Part shown: piece after piece, positions 15,101 to 27,100 of the stretch
How the letters are laid out: every line of letters begins with the position of its first letter
How positions within the stretch are numbered: the stretch's first letter is position 1
Source of the DNA: Colius striatus
Taxonomy: Eukaryota > Chordata > Aves > Coliiformes > Coliidae
DNA length: 64,000 nucleotides
NCBI RefSeq assembly: GCF_028858725.1
Contig: NC_084763.1
Coordinates: 5,394,001 to 5,458,000 of the forward strand
Direction: 5' to 3'
The notes under the pieces: model-generated
The model's database searches: none
What the model was told of the DNA's origin: nothing
Seen by the model: only the letters and a program-made list of their open reading frames with translations
Position numbers and translations under genes: made by a program

Positions 15101-18100
15101 GTGAGGTATAGACCCTATTTTAACTAGAAATGCACGTAGCATCTAAATTGTAGGCTCAAAAAAAAAAAGGAAGATAATTGGCTTTTTCTTGACAGTGCTG
15201 CAAAAGCCTTTTTCTCCTGCTAGTTCTGGTTTCTTTTGTGGTGGTGGAAATCAGTGTTTCCCATCAATTTCATTTCATTCAAAAGGGATGTAATATTTGT
15301 CTTAATGAGATCTGTTATTCTTAATTCCACAAAGAAAGATGAATTAGGCTTTGCTTTACTGTATTTCAGCAATAACTGTAAAATCTAAGTTTTATGGTGT
15401 TTTATATTTGCTAGTGTCTTGATCCTCTCTATTCATCCTAAAGTTCTCTGTAAGTCTGAACCTATATGAATGTTAACTTTTGCAGCTGTTAATATAACTT
15501 TTCTGCCTTTTCATTTAACTGCTTTCCCACTATCTAGGAAAAACAAAAGGCTTTTGATCTTCATTTAAAGCTGCAGTTTTTATCCACTGTGTTGCAGCAG
15601 GTGAGAATGCTTTGTTTTCTCTGTGTCTTTTTGCATCTCTTACATAGTAAGAGATGCTGTAAAGGGATATTGGGGGTTTCCACGTTTCCCAAGCAAAACT
15701 CTCAAGTTCAAAATGTTTTCCTGGAAATATCAGACCTGAAAAATCCTACCTTTCAGCCACAGTCAGTAATCACTGCAGAGCATTGGTTTACAATCAAGTC
15801 TAGCCCTGTGTAATGATGGGAGTGATGGGCATGAAGGAGACTTGTGGAGCAGAATGACTCTCTTCTTTGGCTTTGTGGTGAGAATTTGGTTGTATCAAGA
15901 AAGAAGAGAATTTGATTGTATCTAGCCTCGTGTAACGATGGGAGTGATGGGCATGAAGGAGACTTGTGGGGCAGAATGACTCTCTTCTTTGGCTTTGTGG
16001 TGAGAATTTGGTTGTATCAGGAAAGAACAACAGAGGGCAGAGGCAAAGGTGTGTAATCTTCCTTCTCTCCTGTACTTGCCTACATGAAGAAAGTTGAAAC
16101 GCAAAAGATTAACATTGCAGCAATAAGGTTTTTACTTTTCTGGCTATAGTGGTCTTCAAAAACCTTTCTAAGCTCCAAATTACAAAAGTAAACAAAAGCC
16201 TTAATTCACTGTAGAGGCTGTACATAGTGTACACATAGAGTAGGCACTTTCTCACTTTGCTACTACCGTCTGTTGTTACCATGTGTCTAGGCGAGAGGAG
16301 GTTTCATATTGTGTGCTTTTTGAGTCTCAGATCATGAGAATCAGATATTGAAGCAGGTTTTCATTTTATTTCCTCAGCAAATATACTTTTATCTTGTATT
16401 TTAAAATACATGTTGCTTTTTGTGTTGTACATAGTGCTAAGCAAATTCGGTCCCTAGCATTCTCTCAGTCACAGGAATCACTTTTTTCGTGTCAAATGTT
16501 GATGCTCAATTCAGCAAAACACTCCTCAGCTTTATTCTTACTTTCAGAGTTAAATTTTGTACTGTGAATTTTAATAACCTTTTACTCCCTTTGATTTTCT
16601 TTATTTGCTCCTTAAACCATCCTCAGCATTTTTACTCTTTTACCATCTTTGCCCTGCCATCAGCCTGTGCCCATGGTAGTTACTCCTAGAGAAACCTGTG
16701 CAGATTTTAAGACTGTAATATTTCCATTTGGAGCTGGGATCATACTATTTCACTTCTTGGTAAATAACTTCCTTTCTTGTGATTCTAGGCAACTTCTCTC
16801 AAGGCACGAGGCATTACAAATGATTAGGAATAACATCTGTAACCACATTAGGACAATGAATTGAATTCATTAGTAAAAATCTCATATTCAGAATTACCTG
16901 GCACGATTAAAGAGAGAGGCTGTGTATCTCTGTCTCACATGTTGGAGAAAGTCAGTAGGGCAATAGTAAGACAATTTAGCTTTCTTTTTCTAAACAGTCA
17001 AATTCAAGGCAGGAAGTCTTCAACTTGCACAGAAGATTAATTCCTTAATGCCATAGTATATCACAGTATAATTGTCTTCCATCAAGTATCAAGACAAATT
17101 TTAGCTTCCTTTCCTAGTCTTTTTGGTAATGAGTGCTTAGGGATCACTTTTAGGCCAAAGATCTTTTGAAGGTCAGGGCTGACAACTGCCATTTTGATGG
17201 CTGGGCATTAATGGCTCTCTTCCTCCCACACTTGACTGGTGTCCCAGATCCTGCTTGCCTGGGAAGGAGATGGATGTCTGGTGGGCTTTTCAGGTCCTGC
17301 TCAAAGCTGTACAATGAGCTCCTAAGGAGTGGGAAGATGAGGGAGGCAGGTTTGGAGTTTGGTTTTGTTGTGGTCAAGTTTGGATTCATTCAAGTTGATC
17401 TGAAATAAATGAATCAAGCAGTGGCAAAGCAAAACTTGTCTTCTTCCCAGCCCCTCTCAGCTCCTTACAAAAAACGTGAGGGATATCAACTGTGAAACAG
17501 GCAGGTGACCTGAAGCAGGTGACTTGAGACTAGGCAATACTGCCAGGGCTGCTAGTGATGGGAAGGTTTTTCTTGCTCTACCTCTTGATCTAACTGTTGA
17601 TGTCATCTGTTCTGTATTGAAGTGCATATCATTGCCTCCCATGCCAGTTCAACAGAGCCTAGCAATGGCATAACATTATAGTAGCAAAAAGGAGAAGATT
17701 CTCGTGGCTCACTGCAACATGGAGGAAAAAATCAGTGCAAGTGGTAGAGAACTGAACTACTTTAAGAGCATTAAAAATAAAAGCAACAGTGGTCATGCAG
17801 AGGAACCTCTGAGGAAGTGTCACAGGCTGCTGAGATGCTTACAAGGACTTAATGCTCACCTACTCTCAACACTTTGGCCAGTTAAGGTTGATTCACTTTC
17901 ACCGTCTTGCTTTCCTTCAGTTACTCATCATCCTTTGTGCAAGGATGCAAATACTGCTCTACAAAGAACCTTCTAGTGTAATATCCTTAAGTAAAACAAC
18001 AGAAGAAACGTTGGCATTAGCAGGGCAAGGAAATGGCCAACAGTGAGCAAGAGCTAGCTTAGACCACTTCAATAAAAGAGGAATGCTTTCCATCTGTCCA

Positions 18101-21100
18101 ATCACACATAGAAATGAGAGCAAAGAAGTTTTACAAGATGCTGTTTGTTACATTCAGTGCACACACACGTGTGTCTGTGCTTGCATACCCACACCTTTTT
18201 AGTATTTCATGGGGTTTAAAACTCCCACAAAGGATCTGGGGAAGTGAGCATCTCATTTAAACTGTGTCTTTAACATATTTGTGACTGTGGGCATTAACTA
18301 CCATTAAAAATAAAAGATAAATGCATGCTTTCCTCATTTCATTAACCTCTTAGTCTCAGATTCAATAAAAGATGGCATCCTCAAACCAGTAGAAAGAGTC
18401 AAATTTGGACCAGATGCATTGGTTTAATTTGGGAGTGGTTGTGTTAATCCATAAGTAGGTTAGCACAGTTGAATTCAGAATGCATCCCAGCATGTTGAGA
18501 ATGGTTGTGCTTAGCTTTTCTGTGATAGATATTTGTAACAGAGATCACTTTCTGTGTCTGTCACATCCGTATCAGTTCTTTGACTCAGTTGACAAGACAG
18601 ACAAGAAAGACTTCCTCGTGGCATGAGAGCTGTCTCTGATTCACTTACAGATGTTAGCAATGACCTTTGCTGCAAGGGCAAGATGAATTACACAGCCAAG
18701 AGGTCTTGACAGCAATTTGAAATGTCCACCTACCAGGATGATGTTGGGGGGGGGGGTGTGTCTGTGAATTTTAGGTGATTTGTATAGAGCCTGATAAATC
18801 CTGAGTTTGGTATGGGAGGGAGGGGAGAGGGTTGTGGAGGACTAAAATTCCAGGAGGGGGTTTTTTTCACTTACACATTGTATCTAGAGTACCCCACTAG
18901 GTTTGCAAACTGGCCATTTTGGAACATGAGCTGTTTTAACAGCTTTTAACAGTTGTAAACACATATGCAAAACCATGAATTCGGTATCCAGTTTTCCCCA
19001 TTTGAAAACATTTGATCCCCCTACATGTTGAATTTCTGTCTCCCTCAGGCAGACATTTCTCTCTTCTTCTCTGTAAAATGCAATCCAGAGCAAAGCTGAG
19101 TTCTAGATATCATAGAATCATAGAATGGTAGGGGTTGGAAGGGACCTTTAGAGATCATCTGATCCAACTCCCTTGCAGAAGCAGGTCCCACCTAGATCAG
19201 GTCACACAGGAACGTGTCCAGGTGGGTCTTGAAGACCTCCAAGGAAGGAGCCTCCACACCCTCCCTGGGCAGCCTGTGCCAGGGCTCCCTCACTGAAACA
19301 CTGAAATAGTTTTTTCTTACGTTTAAGTGGAACTTTTTGTGTTCCAGCTTCATCCCATCACCCCTTGTCGTGTTGCTGGCTACTATAGAAAAAAGGGATG
19401 TCCCAACCTCCTGACACCCACCATTTAGATATTTATAAATGTGAATAAGATCTCCCCTCAGTCTCCTCTTCTCCAGACTAAACAGCCCCAGTTCCTGCAG
19501 CCTTTCCTTGTATGAAAGATGTTCCATTCCCCTGATCATCTTGGTGGCCCTGCACTGGCCTCTCTCCAGCAGTTCCCTGTCCCTCTTGAGCTGAGGAGCC
19601 CAGAACTGGACACAGGACTCCAGATGAGGCCTCACCAGGGCAGAGTAGAGGGGGAGCAGAACCTCCCTTGACCTGCTGCCCACACTCTTCTTGATCCATC
19701 CCAGGCTGCCATTGGCCTTCTTGCCCACGAGGGCACATTGCTGGCTCATGGTCAGTTTATTATCAACCAGCACTCCCAGGTCTCTCTCTGCAGAGCTGCT
19801 CTTCAGCAGGTCAATCCCCAGCCTGAGAACTAAGAACTTACCTCAAAATTCTAGAAAAGCTAAAATCACACTTGTGCACCAGGGGAAGTTTAGACTGGTA
19901 ATTAGGACACATTACTGAGAAGGAAATCAAACCCTGGAATAGGCTTTCTAGAGAACTGGTTGATGCCACACACCTCTCGGTGTTTAAGAGACATTTGGAC
20001 AATGCCCTTAATAACATGCTTTAACTTTGGGTCAGCCCTGAAGTGGTCAGGCAGTGGGACTGGATGATCATTTTAGGTCTTTCTAAGTGAAGAAATACTC
20101 TATTCTATCCTATCCCTATCTCTATCCCTATCTAACCTATCCCTATTTCTATCCCTATCCTATCCCTATCCCTATTCCTATCTATCCTATCCCTATCTAT
20201 TCTATCCCTATTTCTATCCCTATCCTATCCCTAGCTATTCTATCCCTATTTCTATCCCTATCCTATCCCTATCTCTATCCCTATCTATCCTATCCCTATC
20301 TCTATCCCTATCTTTTCTATCCCTATTTCTATCCCTATCCCTAGCTATTCTATCCCTATCTATCCTATCCCTATCTCTATCCCTATTTATCCTATCCCTA
20401 TCTCTATCCCTATCTATCCTATCCCTATCTATCCTATCCCTATCTATCCTATCCCTATCTCTATCCCTATCTATTCTACCCCTATCTCTATCCCTATTCC
20501 TCTTGCTGGACTTTTCTTCCCTATCCATTACCTATTGAAAAGGTAGAGTATTTCACTCAAAATCTTGATTTTTAGGAAGCTTTCTGCCACAGAACACTTT
20601 ACCAGGAAAGCAAGAAACCAAAACACCTGCTCTGTAGTAATGAATCTGTAATAAATGCCAATGTAAATCCTCATGTTCTGGTGTAAGAACACTTTTTTTT
20701 CCCAATTTCATTTAATCTTTTTTTAGAAATCCATCATTAACCACAAAAGATAATTAAAAAGTTAAGAAATAACTCACTAAGGTGAGGCTGCAGTTCTTGA
20801 AATGGAGTGAAAATGATGAAGAAAACGCTGCAGCGCCCGGCCTTTATCTTTTTTTGTCCACTACTTGTAGAATACAGTAAGAATTATGTACTTGTAAGAG
20901 CAAATAATACAACAAAGTAACATTGATTTCTTCTTCAGTCCTATAAAATTATTGATCTGTTTTTAAACTAATTGGTACTTGTGAAAATAAATGGGGAAAA
21001 AAAGGAGTAGGCTATTGATGGGGTTCAGGTATTTGTTCTGGGAAAGTGAGTCTGGGGCCGTGTTGGCTGCACTAACAAGCTAAAGATCTGAGTGCTGTAA

Positions 21101-24100
21101 CATACTGTATTTGCTTTGTCTTCCTTCTCTTTAATCTCATGCCTCTGATTATGTCTTGTAATTCAGAGCAGTGATTAATATATTGACACACAGCAATTGA
21201 GCACGCTGCTAAAACAGTCGTTTCTCGGTAAAAGTCTTACCTAACATAAAAATGAGCAGTGAATTAAAGGAAAGAGATAATAAAAGAGGTTTTCCAGTTC
21301 AACCCACCAGAGCTTGTGTGATTCAAAGGAAAGTTACTTCTACATCCTTGCCTAGGAGGTCAGACAACATATTGATGAATACGATGTTTACATAACACAG
21401 AGATGGTTTTAATCAGTTTAATCCTCTGTTCTATAGAATTTACCATATAGAATTCAAAGACTGTCTGCCTCCTCAAGTTTGATCCTCTGATCTGTTGTTT
21501 GTGGGGAAAATTTACAGATGGGTGGGCACCTAATTCACATGCATAAGCACTTGCAGGTTTGAAGGATTAATTACATTTAGATCTAAACTTCTCCCACTTT
21601 CTTTTAGGCAAAGCACTGCTAAAGGGTATTGCATGTAAATCCAGTGACAGTACTTGTATTGGCTTCATCAGACTTGGGCTCAGTCTCCAAGCTGTATAGT
21701 TTGGATGTTGAACTTGATGCTTGAAGGCACATCAGAGGAGTTGTTCTGAAGCCTGAAGCTCTGTGAGAATCATCCTTATCAGGATAGTTAATTATCAATC
21801 AGCCTTCAGGAACACTGATAAGACAAGAAAACATGGATAAAACTGCATGCTTTTCCTTGGTATTTGAAACAATATGTTTCATAAATATAGAATTACAGCT
21901 CAACCTTTGGGTTTTGACTTATCATGTCATTGGCAGCAAGCATCTTTATAGAATGCTCTGCTCGCAGGGCTGCTGAAGATTTGCTGTCCCCTCTTTGTGG
22001 CTGCAATGCAAAAGCTCCTGTGGATATGGAGACAGATGATTCCACATCTGTTTGCCAGTACCCAAAAAGGAAGATAGTGTTTTAAAACCTGTCTAAAACA
22101 CTATTGCAAAAATAGCCATATCTAGCTCAATGAGGATTTAACAGCTGGATATTTGTGTGCTCACTAAGACTTGGACCATCCTTCCAGGAGAAACCATGTT
22201 GCAGAAGACTTGCATGTTGTTTTGCATGCTGTAGCAGTGTGCATATGTGAAAAAGGGAGGGAGAAAAAGAAGTAGATTCCAATTTCATTCCCTAGTTCTT
22301 GTGTCTGTTCTCAGCAGGTAGCCAGGTGCATTGTTTTAGCCTGGCTAAAGCTGCCAGCTATTAGCGAGGTGATTTTACATGTTACCCCTCTGTGCTAATT
22401 TAATGCTGTTGTTTTCTCTGTCTTGTAACAAAACAGAAGTACTCTGCTGTCTCTCTCTGCAACATATCTACAGAAGTCCTAAAAGTCATCAATGCCACTG
22501 AAGAACTGATAGCAGAATCCACCGGTCCCTGCGATTTCCCAGCTGACGCTCAGGACAGGGGAAGAGGGACCTTCCCTCTGGGGACAGACCCCGTGAGACT
22601 TGATGAGCAGCTCACCACGCTGGAAGAGAATGTAAGGACATGAATCAGGATGTGAAGGTGTGGTGGGAGTGAGGGACAGTACCAATGTGTATGTGCCAAT
22701 TGGAAAGGGGAAACTCGTTGGCAGCATCAGTGCATGTTCAGAATTAACTTGGAGTGAGCAAACAAACACGCTAACCCAACAAAAACTCCTATTTCAAAGG
22801 GGTGCTCAGCTGCAGTGTTGGGTTTTGAGATTGGTTTTTTTTAATGTGTACTTTAAAATATTTGGAGAGTTGGGTGTTTTGGGATTTACAACTAATTTTG
22901 GAGTCTCTATCTCTAAAGTTAACTGGACAGTGCCTGGCTGAAAATCCACATCTCCAAGTCCCAGCAGTGCCTGATGACTGTAAGGACAGGTAGGGAAAGC
23001 ATGTCCTCAGTCACACAGAGAAGTGGAGGAACTCTTCCTCCACTCACACATCTCAGGCATACTGCACTAAGCACCCAGGGAGCTGGAGCAGGGGAGAGAA
23101 GCCAACATAAACATTTGTTTGGCCATGTCTGAATCATCCATCCTTTTCCATGAGTACCTGTTATCTGCAGGAAAAAGTGCAATGCTGAATCAGAGGGAAG
23201 TCACTACTCACTGGAATTTTTTATGCATCCACTTAATAGAGTTGGTTCACTTGTAACTTTGGATTTTCTCTTCTTCCCACATTTAACTGATTACATTGCA
23301 GTGATTTTTCTTCCTTCCTTGGGAGCTCTTAAAGATCTCCTTAGAATCTGGGCTGTCCCAGTATGGCATCCTGATCAATTCAAGAACAGTTTTCCTTAGC
23401 CCCAGAAGACTTTCAGACAGAATCTCTTCTTGAGGAATAAAATCCGCCACAAAAACACACTTCCACAACAGCCCCAGGCTAGGGACTGAGTGGGATATAA
23501 TCCATGGCAGTAACAGCCAGACCTGACACTGGGCCTGTCCTTCTCCACAGCCTTCCCACCAGTCTCACAGCTCCCCAGTCCCTCTCACCACACCTTTTTC
23601 TCAGCTCGAATCTCCCAGCCTTGCTTTGGTTTGGAGGTTCGCACACTAGATCCTACCCCTCCTAACCTCATCTGCTCCAAAAGCTTTTTCATTTCAGCTG
23701 TTTCCACACCAACATGGCTCAGGGATCTGGCCCCAAATCCTGTTGACTTGCTCCCTGAACCATGAAGTCAGCCACAGAACATGTTTCATTCATGCTAGTT
23801 TTATAGCACCACAGTCTTTACTGCTACTCGAGTGAGGGAGGCTAGGGGAAAGCCAGAATATGTATTTCATTTCCCCTGTGATGTTACCAGCTTCATGGAA
23901 AGAGTCTCTGGGCTCTCTAGTGCAGTGTTTGCACAGGTCTGCACCATTTTAAGCACAGATGTCAAAAGCTAATGCTTGAAAACTGCCCTTTTTTATAAGC
24001 CAGAGACCTCCATCTGGCCGTGTGCCACCGATTCCTCTGGAAATGGGTGGAAAGGAACTGGGTGGAAAAGGAAACCTTTACCTGCAGTTATCAGAGGTAT

Positions 24101-27100
24101 CATAGATGGGTCAGAACATTAGAATTTAGAGGTCTTCCCCACACAGCTTTTAAAGTCTGTTATGTAGCTCAGGTAAGTCTATTGACCCTCCATGGGTTCA
24201 CTGCAAAGGGCTAAGAGGCAGGAAGGTTTTGGCTGCTGTGCATTTGAGTGAGAGCAGGGTGGAATGGAAAAGCTGTTGTATGTGTAAGTGCAGTTACTCT
24301 GCAGGACATGAGTAGCCACGTGCTGCTGAACACTTCCTTTTACAGAGTTTGGGTTGCCAGAAGGCATTAGCTGTGTTTCAATAAACACAGCTTCAGGTGA
24401 GGTGTGATCTGTTGGCTTCCACTTGTAGAGTCAGGGGGATTGTTGTGAAACTGAGCACCAAAGAATCCAACTTTTCAGCTTTGCATTTTTATTCTGGTGA
24501 ATCTGGAACATACCTGGTTTGAGATATCATCATAGCACCCACGAAATGTGGAGTGCAGCCACCTCATGCCTCCCTTCTCCTTGTGGAGATGTGTTTCCAG
24601 AGTATGACCCCCGTGACTTTCCTCCTCCAGGTAAGTCTTTCTGTAGTAGTTTAGTAAGGAGGCAACACCAAAGCTCTCGTGGAAGATGCAATCTGCTCAC
24701 ACCTCTCGTGCCACACAAAGCAGACATCACCACCACCTGTCCCTGCCTTGGCCCTGCAGGTGTACCTGACAGCCAGCACGGTGTACGGCCTGGAGGGGCA
24801 GCTCAGCAGCCTGGAGGACGCCGCGCGCAAGATCACCAGCGTCACTGCCGAGTCCGAGCTGGCCGAGCTGGAGGATCAAGTGGCCACGGCGGCCGCCCAG
24901 GTTCATCATGCAGAGCTGCAGGTGAGGACAGCAGCTCCTCCCTGTGTCTGCAGCCTTTACCTAGTTTTTTAGGTTGAACAAAAGCCTCTCGAGGTTTTCT
25001 GCCTAGTGCTTCTCTGTTCTCTGCACGCATGTACTTTCAATGAGCTTTTGCACTGCAGTGGACTGATGTTCTAAGGATGCTGTCCCAGATGGGTTGTGGA
25101 CTCTCCTTCTCTGGGGACATTCCAAACCCAGCTGGATGAGTTCCTGTGTGACCTACTCTAGGTGGTCCTGCCAGGGGGGTTGCACTGGTGGGTGATCTTT
25201 CAAGGTCCTTTCCAAACCTTAAGATTCTGTGACTCTGTGGTTCTGTCTGCATCACAGGAGCTGAGCAAGCAGAACTGAGCTGCGTAGTTCAACCCAGCCA
25301 GACGTGCTGTAGTTGTTTGTTTCCTCCCCCAGCCTGCTGATGGACATGGGAGCACAACAGCCTGTTACTGCAGTGCTAACACTGCTCCTTGCTGCCAGGC
25401 AGCTCACGCGCTGCGCTCCGTGTCACACGCCTGGCTGTGGTCAGGCTGCAAATACAGTCTGAGGCAGTTTATCCGCTCAGATGATTGTAAAGCACTCCCC
25501 AAAAGAAGCCAGTGTCAGTACTGTTCTACCAAAAAAAAGGTAAAACAGTCAGCTGCTGAGCAAAGCACAGCACCTGCACACTGCCTTGGGGCTTAGCTGC
25601 TCAAGCAGCGCACATCCCAGCCTAAAGACAAGGGCTCTGCCATCTAGAATCTCCATAGCAGGCTCCAGAAAATCCAGAGCTCAGGAGGGAACAGTGTGAT
25701 GTGGTGTTAAAAGCTGAATAAGGGAACCCTGCCAGGTCTCAAGAAACAACTGCTATCGACTGGCTGCCAGGGATGTCGCTGACCAGGCTGTACAGAGTGA
25801 AGGACTTTCTCCTGCCTGTGCTAGGCTGAAAAGGGAAGCAAAGCACCTGGAGATTTTCCTCAGTAGGAGCACGCTCACTTGAGGACTGAGCAAAGATGTG
25901 AAGGTCTGACATCTCTCTCATGTCAGAAGCACCTTGCTGCACTAGTGACAAGCTGGTGCAGTGACGTTTTGTTGGCTTCAGTCATTGCTTTACAGTAAAT
26001 AATGTTACTGGGAATGAGAGCTGAAGAGGAGAGAGGCCAAAGCTGGGCTAGGTAGGAGGATGACAAACAGACCAACAGAAAGCCTTCCTCAGAGTGAGCA
26101 GTTTCAGGTGTCATCCTGACTCAGGAGCTGAGTTATATGTCTGACTCCTCTGACACTTCTTTCCCTTTTGGCATCATTTGTTTCCACCGGTCTCAGCATC
26201 CAGCTACTTCTCCCCCCAGATATTTCCTTCCTTGGACTTTTGTCTTTTCCTGGCAATTTGTTTTCCACTGAGTTTTTTAATGTGGTGTGTACCTGCATTT
26301 CTGCATGTTGGCGTGTAGCACACACCCACACCTGAACTGAAAACATCAAAGATTCTGTGAGGAAGGATGGACTTTGTGTGTGCATGAGATTCCTTTTGGA
26401 TTAGGAAATGTCTCCCACAAAGTCCATCTTTGAATGTAGCCATTGAAAAACACAGCTTGAGTGAACCTGGGATCGTAAAGGTAAAAGCAACTGGGAGATG
26501 GCAGATGCAGGTTTTCTCTCCTCCTCTCTTATGGTTTTTTCCTTCCTCAAAAGGAGGAACATGCCTCTTCCTTGGAGTCACAAGGTAGGACTGTTCTTTT
26601 ACTCCACCTTTACTAACAAATTAAGTCCCTAAAGAGTACAGGAGAGTGTCAGAATTGCAGGAGCAGCCATCTGTTTGTATTCTGTGATTAAAGAGGATTT
26701 GACTGGGGGAGGGATGTATTTTAGCAGTGGCATCCACAGTAATTTTAAAACCTCTTTTTCCCCCTCCCCATCTTTCTGTCTCTCTCTCTCTTTTATTTCC
26801 TTTGAAGATTTCAGATATTGAGAGCAGAATATCAGCTCTCACTGTTGCAGGCTTGAACGTGGCTCCATGTGTTCGCCTGACAAGGAAACGGGATCAAAAG
26901 CAAACAAACCAGGTGCCAGAACATTATGTAGTATTCACAAATACATTGGGGAATTCTTGCCTCTTTGTCTGTTACAGAGTTGAGTTAATGCATGTGTGTT
27001 GTTTACAGATGCATACCATAGACACATCAAGACAGCAGAGGAGAAAACTTCCAGCTCCACCAGTAAAAGGTGTGTTGAGCTCGTTACATACCTTACAGAC

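Larger units (their letters stand above)
8391..22436 (+). other. MYRIP intron (14.0 kb)
   Basis: The largest intron in the window. It contains CR1 copies at 13715-14235, 19110-19828 and 19866-20097, a satellite at 20098-20505, a 122-bp tandem duplication at 15801-16030, and a run of ten G at about 18745. I see no extra coding exon with supporting splice sites. The rest appears to be unique AT-rich DNA. Confidence 0.75.

Noticed and set aside
19192-19773. 193-codon minus-strand frame as a host gene
   Set aside because: It is the C-terminal reverse transcriptase segment of a CR1 element, with the CR1 tail directly after it.
20087-20528. Open frames of Tyr-Pro-Ile and Asp-Arg repeats (plus 20087-20344, minus 20528-20235)
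   Set aside because: They follow only from the periodicity of the TATCCC satellite, on both strands at once.
24519-24977. 152-codon plus frame overlapping a MYRIP exon
   Set aside because: It reads the GC-rich exon out of frame; the exon in the proper frame continues MYRIP.
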